The notes under the pieces are model-generated. The model worked only from the letters and a program-made list of their open reading frames with translations. It made no database searches and was not told where the DNA came from. A DNA stretch of 64,000 bases from Yamagishiella unicocca (taxonomy: Eukaryota; Chlorophyta; Chlorophyceae; Chlamydomonadales; Volvocaceae), in assembly GCA_003116995.1 (NCBI GenBank), contig BDSL01000002.1, positions 1,882,001-1,946,000 of the forward strand. The letters run 5' to 3'. The position numbers were made by a program, and so were the translations under genes. Position 1 is the stretch's first letter; each line of letters begins with the position of its first letter. Shown here piece by piece: positions 56,101 through 64,000 of this stretch.

Positions 56101-59100
56101 TGCAGCCGCAGAATGCAAGACCAGCGCCTCCACCGCCTATATCATCGGTTCCACCGCCTCCTCAGGCGTCCCCTCCTCCCCAGCCGAGCGATCCCTGCCC
56201 GGCATGCCAGGATTGTATCAACGCCATGGCGAGAGTGTCCGCGCTTGCCCTGTCCTCCAACGCCACTGCCGAACAGCGAGCATCTGCAATATTTACTGCC
56301 TGCAAAGCACAATCGTCGGTCTCTTTGGATACATGTAACTCCTTGGTAGCAGCCGTCAGGGCACTTGGCCTCAACATTGCTGCTCGCGCTGGCTTCCTGT
56401 GCACGGCCTTCATCAAGCAGTGCCCGGCTACGGGTTGCCAGAACCTGACGGCGGCACGGCTGGATGGGTCTGGCAGCATCACAGGCGCACTGGACCAGTG
56501 CACTGCTGAAGGCGTGGCAGGCGGAACACCCACAGCGCTCCCAAGTACGACCATTACGACAGGGAGCTGCCGTACTGATACGGATTGCACGGCCCCCCAG
56601 CTGTGTGATTTTGAGGGTCCGCCGCAGAAGGTCTGCGAGTGCAGCTCCGGGCTAGACATTTGCTACAGCTTGGGCCGATGCGCCAGCTACTGCAGTCTAA
56701 ATAGTACAGTCCTACAGGTTTCACGGCTCAACGCTGGTGCGGTCACCTGTGACAGCACAGGCAACAGCGAATCGGCTCAGGCCTGCCCCTCAGGCCATGC
56801 CTGTGTAGCGACTGCCGGATGCCAGCACTGGCAGTGCAATGAAGCCAACCAGACACTGGTGAAGGTGCCGTGCACGTCGCTATGCCAGCCGCAGCAGCTC
56901 AACAGTGTACAGGCTCAGCTAGCGGACGACGGAAAGTCAGTCACCGTGACCCTGAGCGCGCGCGCCGTGGCGCTTTCCCTGGAGCCCTGCTCCTCCGTCT
57001 TCGATTCCGCCACCATCACCATGCTGGGCGGAAGCGCGGCGCTCTGCAGCGTGCTGGACTCCATCCTAACCATCATCCTAGCTCCGGGCGCAACACTCCT
57101 TGTAAGTGCGTCGGATTGGAGATTGTTTTGCGTTTTTGAAAGTAAAACACTGCTAACATGTTATGCGACGACAAACCGGAAAATACTACTCGTTCAAAAC
57201 GCAAAATGAAGCGATTAGTGGCTACCTTGGCTAGTTTTCTCACGCATAATCCAGAGGCAGCGGAACGCTGGAGAGTTGTTAGGGCTGGTGCGCGACTCCC
57301 CAGAGGATCGGATCCCCGTGTTTGGAAGAACGGAGGGGCACCAACTCCGGTGCGCCCGGGATTTGCCCAGACTTATGTACATAACGGTGCAGTGGCATGT
57401 TTATGAAATGAACATTACACATCTATGGGGGAGCGTGTGCAGACATTGTGGAGGCCCTGGCGGATATTTGCATGCGAGTGCTGCACCCACCTCGCAGGTG
57501 CACATGTGGTTGGACGCGCACGTAGTCCGAACTATACCCGCAGTGGCAGCAATGGGCGAGGAGCGCCTGCTTGATACGTACCTTCCCTCTGCCCATCGCC
57601 TGAACGTTTGACATATTAACGTGTTGAACGTTACGGTAATTGATGGCGATCTCATCATCGGTGTATGTGTGTTTATGTTCGTGTGCAGGTCAACCAGAAT
57701 CTCACGCTGCTGAGCTCTGGATCAGCCCTGGTTGGGCAACTGGACGACACACGATCATTTTCTGGGTCCGTCCAGGTGCGGTTCGTCCACACCGCTTGAT
57801 GGGTCTTCTCTCTGGATGGCTCCAAACCAACGTGCCAGCAGCACCACGTACGGTACCTGCAATTGCCGTGCCGTGCCAACCCTTACGGTATCGTAGTATC
57901 AACCAGCATCACGCCTTGGTATGTAACGCATCTCTTAATAACCTATATATCGTATGTATTAACTCGCTCTGGCGGCCATCTCCTGCTGCTGCAGGTTGCG
58001 AGCTGTTCAGCTTGCATGGCGCCCCGCGCTGCCATCACCGGGCCCCCTACTATCGCTCAGCAGTGCCAGGTAGACGGCGCTAATGCGTTGCCTGCAGCCT
58101 CGTCGACGACTCCCGATTTCGACGCCAGCGTGTCCTCAGACCCATCTGGCCGACCTCTCACCGGCGTCACGTGGGCATTGCTAGCAGCGCCAGGAGGTGA
58201 TGCCAGTCGCGCAGCGCTGCAGGCAGCTGTGGATCGGACCAACGCGCTTTCGCCTGCAAGGTGAGGGTAGCGGCGGCTTCTCGTTGTCGAAATTGTCCAG
58301 GAATGTCCTCCACGACGCCCACCTGTCGTTGCGTCTGCTCGCCAACAATTGCTGGATTCGTGACGCATAATGTTCAAATGTGTATGTGTGGTCAGAAAGT
58401 GCCTTATCGGTACGAACCAATGTGTGATGCAGCCGCGCCGTGGATGCGTTGTCCAGTGGATGGCGATTGCCAAAGGCGCGCCGCGCAGCACTTTAATTTG
58501 TGCGTCAGTAAGAATCTAAATGTACATACCTTGTTTTGGCGGTATGAATACTTTGTTTTGGCGAATTGTGCAGTTATTGTGCTTTAAAAAGCCGCGCTCG
58601 TTCCTTCTCTATTGCAGTGCACGGCTTCACCTGGCGCTGACGTCTACTGAAGTGTCCGCACTTGCAGACGCGACTGGTTATCGCCTACAGGTAGGGGGAG
58701 AGCTGGCCGTTGCGCAACACTACATGTATGTGCATAAACAGACGTTGCCTTCGTGCGTCCTATGTAGCGGTTTCACATCGGTTTCATACACAATGGACGG
58801 TGAACGTACTTCGAGCCCTGCCGTGCTCGCGGTTCAGCTGGTCCGTACGTGCCGGTTGGATCCCTGCGCGTACGTGGGATGACGACCATGCCGTGCGTGC
58901 CCTTCCGAAACAGGTCACTGTCATCTCCTGGCTAGGCACATCGGATGTCGCCGTGGCCGACTTCACAAAGGCGTCCGCCGTGACGGCACCAGTGATCAAG
59001 ATTACGGGTCCTGCCGTCCAGACCTTCCAAACCCGCTCTGGAATCAGAGTTTCTGCGGAAGTCGCTACCAAGTGCAAGGGTAAGACAGGCCGCAGCGCAA

Positions 59101-62100
59101 TCTGAGGATATTTCAATGACAGCTGTGCAGCTTGTGTGCTGCTCGTTCACTCCTCTGGAAGGAAAGCGGTGTTGCGTCTGAACAGAGCTGTGGAAAATAA
59201 ACCAACTGCCACGTTTAACAGGCAAGACGCTGGAATGGAAGTGGGTGGCGCCAGACGGCTCGGCGGCGGCCAGCCTGTTGCCCATTGGAGGCGTGGCCGC
59301 GCAGCAGCTCTTCATTCCGGGGCCAGTGGCTGCCGTTCACGGCCAAGACATGACAATGCGGGTCGTTGCCCGGTACTCTGACGGTGCATCAGGTGTGTCC
59401 GAGGGAAACTGCTTCTGACGACTCATCCATCCACCAGCATCTGCCAATGGAGTTGTCGATGGCATAGAGTTCAGTGCCTCCATGCGGTTTGTGCTTCAGT
59501 CGACCGGTGAGAACGGACGACCGGTGAGAGCGCTGCTTATGCTCACGCACTGAAATGCAGGCGCAGAGTCATTTGCAGAGGTCACCCTGATGGCGCTTGG
59601 ATCCATGCCCATCGTCCAGCTGTCAGGACCCAGCGGGGATGTGCCGGACAATGAGGCGCTAGTTTTGAACGCCACTGGATCCAGCGACCCGGACTTACCT
59701 CCTGCGCTTCAGAGCCTGACGTTCTCGTGGTCCTGCAGGTACGTGACGAGGTCGCCGCCGAATATGTAGTAAATCTCGGGCCACGGATGTATTGATTGTG
59801 AGGGCTCTGATCTGCATTATCCCTGAGTGCTCACCGATGCACTTCGGTTCCGATAATGCGAGCCAACTATATAATGTTTATGTATCACTGTTGGGGCTTC
59901 GATGTTGTCAGTGCAGTACCATGCCTTTGTTCCCCTTACTTTTGTTCCGTGCTTCGGTGCCAGCCAGTGCCTGGAGCCCAATAGGAAGCCATGCATCTGC
60001 CTGCTTTAAGTTCGTTGCCCATTGTGGTGTAAGGAAGAGCAACTAGTGGTTCGCGGTCACAGCATGGCCTGTTGACACCTTCTTTAATCCGCTGACCGGT
60101 ACCCTATGCTCGCAACCTGCAAAGCTACCGATGGGTGGTACGGCCTAAGAAGTAAACCCATCCATGTGCGAATCGTGATATCCCTTGCAGCCGTGATATC
60201 AGCGACTCGGCTCCCTGCTTCACGAGCGTCATCGATGGCGACCAGACCACCACGCCAGGAGTGTGGACCATTCCTGCAGGCCTGCTAGAAAGCGACAAGT
60301 GGCACGTCTTCACGGTGACAGTGACCAAGCCCGCTGCCAGCGGGGCGATGCAGCTTCAGCAGACCAGATCGCTCAGGTTTAGGTGCGTACTTGCCATGCA
60401 CCAACAGACTGACGACCCCGCTCAAAGTCGAGCCGCTTGTCTTATCCAAAACCAGACCGCCACCTTCGCTCAGTAGTGGATCATAAGCGCGCTTCCATTT
60501 GTTACCTGGATCTGACACGCCTCCCAACCATTTGGTTTTGCCCCTCGCAGGCCACGATCTGCAGCGGTGGCATTCCCCCGAGGCATCCTGACCCGGAAGT
60601 GTAGCGAGATGGGTTGCTTGGGCCCACACAACACGGATCAGGTCCTTACCATTACACTATTGCTAGACGGCAATTCGAGGTATGCCATTATTATGTACCG
60701 CGCACGCTGCTGGCTATTGCTCCTGTTGCGGGTTGTACCATCTTTGCTCTCCCTCACCCGCCTGTATGTACGGTGGGATTGCGCTAGCCTCCTGTCTTTA
60801 TTTACCTATCGTACGTCGCGCCTTGTAGATTATAAAAAGGAACAATACTGTCGCACACAGGTCCGCAAGCGTCGCCTGGAAAAGTGACGAGATTCCAGGG
60901 CTGGAGGCCTGGACCGCCGAAAACAGCAATTGGAATGCATCCGACAATAGCAACTCGGAGATAACTGGCAGCTACATGCTGAGGATCCCGGCGGACATGC
61001 TTCCCGTCAACCTCCCCAGCATTACGATCACAGCCAACCTGACGTTGAAGGGTGTTTATGGCATTGCCAGTATTACATTACCAGTCAACAGCGCGCCGTT
61101 CTGCAGTATGGGCGTTGACTCGCCAGCTGAGTGTGTCCAGGTTCAGGTGGTCAACGACACGGCACCCTACACACTCGTTGTCGTCAGAGCCAATGGATGG
61201 GCTGACAGGCAGGATGAACAGATAAAGTACGAGTTTGGAGTACGCGACTCGACAGCTGCAGGCAACCAGATGCGACTGCGCGGGAGCGCTGTGTCGACGA
61301 ACCTGGTTGGGCTGCGCTCGGGCAACGTGGTCCTCTACGTGTGCGCCATTGATAGCCAGGGTTCCCGCGCCTGCGGCAGCCGCAACATCACCATCAAGCC
61401 GCCACCCGCTGACTTCAACGTGTCTCAGGCGCTGGCATCCTTCGACATCACTGCCCTCGGACAGGTATGGCATCAACCCCAGTAGCGAGTAGCGCTAGAA
61501 ACGAAATGTTAGCGCGTATGTATTGGTGGCGGGTTGGCGCGAAGAAGGGAATATTTTCATCTGGGTTCCGTTCTGACTATTAGAGCCAGATGTGACATTT
61601 AAATGTTACCGGTGGCTCCTGTGTAAAACATATATCTGCAGGCTAACGACCGGGACGGCCTCCTCCAAGCTGCCAACCAGATGTCTGCCATCATGTCGGA
61701 GCTCTCAACCTCCAACGATGGCACTGCCGATACTGCTTACATTGCACAGCAGAGTGTGGCCATGGTAACAACAATCTTGTACAGCCTCTCCGGCGTGACG
61801 GATGTGGAACAGGTACGTGCAGCCACTCGTGCGTATTTGCTCGCGGCCAGAAGCAACAGGTTTGGGTCTGCTTGCCCGCGCTCGCCACTTGAAGTTCCCA
61901 GCTTCACCTTTTCGTTCTCTGTCGTGCGGGTCGACATGTCTTTTTTAACACGTATGCTTCTAAACGTGTGCCTGAACATGTATGGTCGCGCCTCGCATGA
62001 CTGCATGCATGCAGCGATCCGCCCCGTAAGGGTTGCGTCTGCTCACATCCATGCTTGTAAATGCATCATACTGGTAGTTCGCTTGTGGCAAACACGGTCG

Positions 62101-64000
62101 CCGCCACTGCAGCCCTCACAAGTGCTTGTGCTCTGGTCCCTTCCACAGATCCTGCAAGCGATGTCGCCTCTCAGCTCCCTAGCCGGCAGCGCCGCCAGCC
62201 TGCTGCCGGACTCATCCCGGGCTGTCTTTGCGGACGCAGCGGAGATTGCCATAGATGCGCTGCGCACCGGCACCGACGTCGTAAGCGCCAGCTCCCTGAA
62301 CGACATCTGCCGCCTCTTGGGCGTTTCTCTTCCACAGAACAGCGGAGACACACCATCTGGAGGCATTAACGACGCAGCAAACAGGGAGGCCAGCGCAGAT
62401 GTTTCGTCTGAGACCACAGCTGCACGCGTGTCGCTTGCTGACTTGACCACCCTTGGGGGTCAGCTGGGTGCCATGCTAGGGCGCCAGGCTATTCCCGGGG
62501 GTGGTTACGTCTCTGCCGGTGACCAGGGGATGTACGTGGCCGCAGCGGTGATGCCTGACTCTGCAGCAGTGCTGACCTGGGGACAGGTCATGCTGCAGGC
62601 CGGGCCGACTGCAGGCTCAGCCACTTCCACCGGCGGCGCGGCTGCGAAGCTAGCAACGGGCGAGGGCGGAGTATTTCGGCAGCTGCGTGTTGTGGCCGAT
62701 GAGGCAAAGGGTGGTCGAAGGCTAGCAGCCAGTACTACCATCAGCGATGCAGAAGCACAGCTAACGGTCATCGGTGAAACCGCGGTTAGCGCAGTGGGCT
62801 ATACCGTCATCCTTCAGTTCGCCCCAGACTCGAATGCAGCCGTGTCGCTAGCGCTCAAGGGCTTGATGGACTCCTCGATGACCGTGCTAGGGGGCTTGAG
62901 CACGATTACATGGCAGGCACCGTCGACGGCCACTACGTCTACTGCTTCGGTGCCTGTTCTCGGCGGGGATAGCCACATCCTGCTCAACATTCCCGTTACG
63001 GACTACAACACAGACAGGAGTACAGCATGCGTTTTATACGATACAACCACAAGCACTCTAGTGGAGCAGGCCGACGCGTTTGTGTCGTACAACTCCACCA
63101 CTGGGCGCGTCACTTGCCGGGTTACCGATCTGGGCAGCTTCGTGGTAGTGCAGGGCGCTCTGCTGCAATCACCGCCGCCGCCTTCACCGCCTCCTGAGGA
63201 AGTCATAGTCGTAGCATCGCAGCCGCCACCACCTGAGGCCATGCGGACCATGTTCCTCACCCTGACCTTCAGCCTTCCTTCTGGGAAGTTGACATCAAGG
63301 GAGCAGCAGGACTCATTCCGCTCGCAGCTGCAGGTGGCCCTCGCCCAGATCTACAAGGTGGGTAGGCCGCAATCACAAGCACCGTCCGGTGATGGATATG
63401 CGCAGCATTGCAGTGTACAGGCACGGACTCAGAATTTATTGCTTGGGTGCGGCGCCTAGTGAATCGTGACGTGACATGACGCAAGTGAGGGCCTGCACTG
63501 CGTGTTCTCTGCCTCGCAAGCTGCAACATCCCATTGTAAAGACGTGCTGGTGATGGTCTATGGCGCCTTACTGCTCTTCTCCTCCCCCCTTTGCGATGAG
63601 CCACAGATTGGATTGGCAAACGTGAAAATTGGCTTCGTCGGAGACTGCGCCGTCGGCGTCAAGTGCTCGCGAAGAGCTCTTGCGGCGAGCGATGGCAGCA
63701 GCATCCAAACCCTGGCGGAGATGACCGTGCCTGCTTCTCGGCCCGACGATGGAGGCGCACCAGCCGGCTTCGAGGCAAACCCGCTTTCGCTGCTGCCCAG
63801 CGACTTTATCAACCAGTTCGGCATCACGGGCGTCTCTCTTGTGCGTGGCACGACTAACGCCGCTGCAAGCACCCCAGCGCCTGAAGTTGAAACTAAGAAG
63901 AAGGTACCAATCGGAGTCATTGTGGGAGCCTCGGTGGGCGGCGCTGTCGCCCTCATCGTCATCATTGCTGTTATCCTGTTGGTAGTCGTGCGGCGCAGAA
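35194..64000 (+). CDS. Giant SRCR-REJ-GPS receptor, >=42 exons, 3' end outside window
   Basis: Exons: 35194-35518, 37603-37759, 38187-38299, 39207-39378, 39879-39940, 40744-41170, 41488-41732, 42066-42198, 42690-42736, 43192-43300, 44063-44174, 44389-44497, 44942-45050, 45601-45709, 46060-46168, 46566-46659, 48303-48411, 48728-48836, 49449-49664, 50165-50318, 50481-50590, 50842-51013, 51272-51330, 51706-52120, 52434-52555, 54335-54512, 54819-54877, 55086-55429, 55521-57101, 57689-57775, 57995-58260, 58618-58690, 58914-59079, 59222-59392, 59438-59506, 59561-59738, 60191-60382, 60551-60679, 60861-61464, 61642-61812, 62149-63357, 63607-64000. Every junction is GT-AG and phases agree, giving ~3256 residues. 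Signal peptide MQRSKCFWPLVCLLLCSNSF; helical modules 1-2 (to ~560), SRCR x3 (561-883), helical modules 3-4 (to ~1378), unknown domain (to ~1493), QGQP repeats, Cys-rich part (to ~2020), REJ-like (to ~2665), GAIN/GPS-like (GPS ~3015-3055), Pro-rich linker, transmembrane helix ~3224-3250. A cell-surface receptor is inferred; ligand and cytoplasmic part are unknown. Two adjacent genes split near 49000 is the main alternative, but no stop or second signal peptide is seen. Confidence 0.75.
35519..37602 (+). other. Intron 1 of giant gene, no gene seen
   Basis: A 2.1-kb intron rich in CGTACG/GCATGC tetranucleotides, notably 36690-36960. No skipped exon is needed for phase, since exons 1 and 2 match the directly joined exons 19 and 20 of module 3. 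Confidence 0.5.
38613..38715 (+). repeat. TAA-linked dispersed repeat, copy 1
   Basis: An (ATT)n tract is followed by ATTACGCCGGCACTACGCC, AAGGGGGCGGGGCGGTGAGGG and GTACACCCTATACGCTCGCGCCACC. It lies in intron 3. The same layout recurs at 42359-42470, and inverted at 48084-48164. Confidence 0.75.
39035..39152 (-). ncRNA. tRNA-like element (SINE-type or pseudo-tRNA)
   Basis: On the minus strand ATCGGTG at the 5' end pairs with CGCCGAT at the 3' end (one G-U). A good D arm GCTC-AATTGGGA-GAGC and a perfect T arm GCAGG-TTCGAAT-CCTGC are present, so both pol III promoter boxes look intact. The centre is not a normal anticodon arm: it holds a long hairpin with CCTTGTGG/CCACAAGG outside and CCTGGGA-GA-TCCCAGG inside. 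At 118 nt it is too long for a plain tRNA. It lies antisense in intron 3. Confidence 0.6.
40463..40640 (+). repeat. 89-bp tandem duplication in intron 5
   Basis: Two adjacent 89-bp units (40463-40551 and 40552-40640), starting GGCGTTCAACATCATGCATA, differ by about one base (C/T). This is a very recent duplication with no coding effect. Confidence 0.9.
41525..41580 (+). repeat. 18-bp coding tandem repeat (YDMNAED)
   Basis: About three units of GACTACGACATGAATGCTGAA lie in exon 7, with a further diverged trace at 41666-41686 (ATGAATGCCGAAGACTAC). They add an acidic loop to helical module 2 that module 4 lacks. Confidence 0.75.
42359..42470 (+). repeat. TAA-linked dispersed repeat, copy 2
   Basis: A (TAA)n tract of about eight units is followed by ACGCTGGCACTAGGCCTAGCA, GGGGGCGGGGCGGTGAGGG and the same CCCTATACGCTCGCGCCACC end as copy 1. 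It lies in intron 8. A GCCGGCGTAATGTAATTATTATTA fragment at 42993-43016 is an inverted piece of the same family. Confidence 0.75.
43192..44497 (+). other. SRCR domain 1 (exons 10-12)
   Basis: Three exons encode a group-A-like SRCR domain with six cysteines: RVEIYHNGVWGTVC/DDGFGFEEATVVCRQLGF, then DNVECGPMDRSLDAC...HNCGHYEDVGVVC. Introns split the WGTVC codon (phase 2) and sit after GPILL (phase 0), and the domain exits in phase 1. The middle exon has one extra codon compared with SRCR2 and 3. Confidence 0.88.
44942..46168 (+). other. SRCR domain 2 (exons 13-15)
   Basis: Same three-exon plan, 109 bp each: DVRLISDTNGDGQ...WGTVC/DDGFGFEEAAVVCRQLGF/DNVECGPMDRRLDAC...VACSG. Six cysteines are at the conserved positions. 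It starts and ends in phase 1, so it can be gained or lost without a frameshift. Confidence 0.88.
47120..47661 (+). repeat. TGCGCGAA repeat cluster in intron 16
   Basis: TGCGCGA/TGCGCGAA occurs at 47165, 47199, 47531, 47555, 47587 and 47620, with variants near 47134 and 47655. Two ~57-bp stretches (47160-47216 and 47583-47639) are direct repeats sharing CTGCGCGA, AAATAATACC and GAGACCTGCGCGAAT, with ~370 bp between them. Confidence 0.65.
48084..48164 (-). repeat. TAA-linked dispersed repeat, copy 3 (inverted)
   Basis: The reverse complement reads AATAATATTATTACGCCGGCC, then TATTAAGGGGGCGGGG, as in copies 1 and 2. It then diverges into its own GGGGCGGACTCCGCCCC palindrome. It lies in intron 16. 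Confidence 0.65.
49449..51330 (+). other. Helical module 3 (exons 19-23)
   Basis: Exon by exon counterpart of module 1: YPDVANWFTSKW, GFIAYIFTKKGSELGNAV..VVREF, VLGRLLSSEKLML..LFEAIGNEL, SRLTLRGVAKDGVLTLRTF..LHPFLER, SLDKILEVTEEAFGGLFLLP. Lengths are 154 versus 157, 110 versus 113, 172 versus 172 and 59 versus 62 bp for the last four exons, and phases are identical. Confidence 0.7.
51706..54877 (+). other. Helical module 4 (exons 24-27)
   Basis: Counterpart of module 2. A fused first exon has RDIYRAALEILPSLDRALRL, VVNWIADS and ADSAIKALFSTGVGSVFADV. Exon 25 is 122 bp without the acidic repeats. Exon 26 (VRDGLVLFRALVQAVLG...VVREFLNR) matches module 1 exon 4 as well as module 2 exon 8. The small exon 27 (STGAIQGLIERAFYAAYAFP) ends the unit in phase 1. 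The 1.78-kb intron 52556-54334 holds foreign-looking sequence. Confidence 0.65.
52860..54010. other. Foreign-looking insert in intron 25
   Basis: About 1.15 kb differs from the AT-richer intron sequence around it. It is purine-rich and codon-like in short plus-strand stretches (for example LETPPTEEERSRVPEKIRAK near 53590-53650) but is broken by stops. An inverted pair TTGTACTACG (53041-53050) / CGTAGTACAA (about 53148-53157) lies near its left side. It is probably a decayed mobile element; no domain was recognised. Confidence 0.45.
55086..55429 (+). other. Unknown ~115-residue domain (exon 28)
   Basis: A single exon encodes an ordered, probably strand-rich domain: YIFGRQYVLDDERNMYTATL, GGGVCAALFPEGGVRWLQ, VCTQWSYTEYN, FDSFRFASGGRKVMKVYWY. 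It has two cysteines. I do not recognise the family. It connects the helical part to the repeat linker. Confidence 0.5.
55640..56065 (+). repeat. 27-bp coding minisatellite (QGQPxAPxQ)
   Basis: About 16 head-to-tail units of 27 bp encode QGQP-[FLM]-AP-[NKI]-[QL]. Variants F/N, M/K and L/I recur in that order, so an 81-bp higher-order unit has itself been duplicated. The result is a Pro/Gln-rich stalk followed by a PPPP-type linker (to about 56190) typical of algal extracellular proteins. Confidence 0.9.
56190..57101 (+). other. Cys-rich extracellular region (end of exon 29)
   Basis: PCPACQDCINAMARVSALAL opens a helical Cys-paired stretch (..TACKAQ.., ..LDTCNSL.., ..FLCTAF.., ..CPATGC). EGF-like spacings follow (CRTDTDCTAPQLCDFEG, CECSSGLDIC, CASYCSL, CPSGHACVATAGC). 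Individual domains were not assigned with confidence. The exon ends in phase 0 at GATLL. Confidence 0.55.
57689..61464 (+). other. REJ-like region (exons 30-39)
   Basis: Ten small exons encode repeated Ig/PKD-like strands typical of the REJ (receptor for egg jelly) module of polycystin-like proteins. Examples are SSDPSGRPLTGVTWALLAAP, the SSDPDLPPALQSLTFSWSC pattern (residues around 59660-59738) and VFTVTVTKPAASGAMQLQQ. The long exon 39 continues through VVNDTAPYTLVVVRANGWAD. REJ regions occur in gamete or flagellar surface proteins and in channel-linked receptors. The assignment rests on these patterns only. Confidence 0.65.
61642..63357 (+). other. GAIN/GPS-like region (exons 40-41)
   Basis: This follows the REJ region as in polycystin-1-type proteins: a helical part (DRDGLLQAANQMSAIMSEL, TAYIAQQSVAMVTTIL), then beta sandwich and a GPS-like end, CVLYDTTTSTLVEQADAF...VTCRVTDLGSFVVVQG. 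The two GPS cysteines are spaced correctly, but the usual H-L-[ST] cleavage triplet is D-L-G, so self-cleavage is unlikely. A PPPPSPPPEE linker and a small ferredoxin-like or SEA-like piece follow. Confidence 0.6.
63607..64000 (+). other. Membrane-proximal domain and transmembrane helix (exon 42, cut)
   Basis: GLANVKIGFVGDCAVGVKC leads to a short linker, KKKVPIGVIVGASVGGAVAL and a long hydrophobic run ending VVVRRR at the window edge. The basic residues after the helix fit a type I orientation with the cytoplasmic part outside the window. Confidence 0.8.

Noticed and set aside
61813..62148. Read-through of exon 40 into exon 41 without splicing
   Set aside because: The frame is open by chance, but GTACGTGC and CTTCCACAG are good splice sites, and the intervening translation is unlike the GAIN-type sequence on both sides.

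Overview
The window looks like nuclear DNA of a volvocine green alga (Chlamydomonadales; Volvox or a close relative is my guess, not proven). The reasons are GC-rich genes cut by many GT-AG introns, donors of the GTGCGN/GTGAGN type, TGTAA poly(A) signals, a hydroxypyruvate reductase with a mitochondrial-type leader and no peroxisomal tail, proline-rich ectodomain linkers, and SRCR and REJ domains together with a TTTTAGGG motif. All exon models here were built by eye from splice sites, reading phase and family resemblance. No search or transcript supports them.

Left part (1-19100), ordinary genes. 153-4824 (+) is a three-exon gene for a low-complexity nuclear protein, probably a transcription factor. 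7468-8382 (-) is an intronless SGNH/GDSL hydrolase. 10130-13824 (-) is an eight-exon NADH-type hydroxypyruvate reductase. 14079-17671 (+) is an eight-exon mitochondrial carrier. The last two are head to head over a 254-bp intergenic stretch that carries two related dyad motifs, which suggests a shared promoter and perhaps a shared photorespiratory role.

Middle part (about 19200-34800), a nest of mobile DNA. Two diverged direct copies of an unnamed ~330-bp repeat lie at its edges (19268-19600 and 34484-34806). Inside are a fold-back repeat (20133-20955) and two damaged copies of one LINE family (22860-26199 plus; 31957-34369 minus) with their 3' ends facing each other. Between them sits a Gag-protease-like retroelement (about 26200-31950) whose Gag gene overlaps a membrane-protein ORF and which has no reverse transcriptase in the window. 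The two LINE copies have different lesions and share a GNRA-capped hairpin in the 3' UTR.

Right part (35194-64000, open at the right edge): apparently one giant gene of at least 42 exons encoding more than 3,250 residues of a secreted-type receptor. In order: signal peptide; two copies of an undescribed helical module; three SRCR domains; two more helical modules; a ~115-residue unknown domain; a QGQP minisatellite; a Cys-rich region; a REJ-like region; a GAIN/GPS-like region; a Pro-rich linker; and one transmembrane helix at the window edge. Helical modules and SRCR domains are both bounded by phase-1 introns, so the N-terminal half seems to have grown by duplication of phase-compatible cassettes. 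This four-copy module is the best candidate for something undescribed. The introns hold several small repeats: a tRNA-like element, a TAA-linked dispersed repeat, an 89-bp tandem duplication and a TGCGCGAA cluster.
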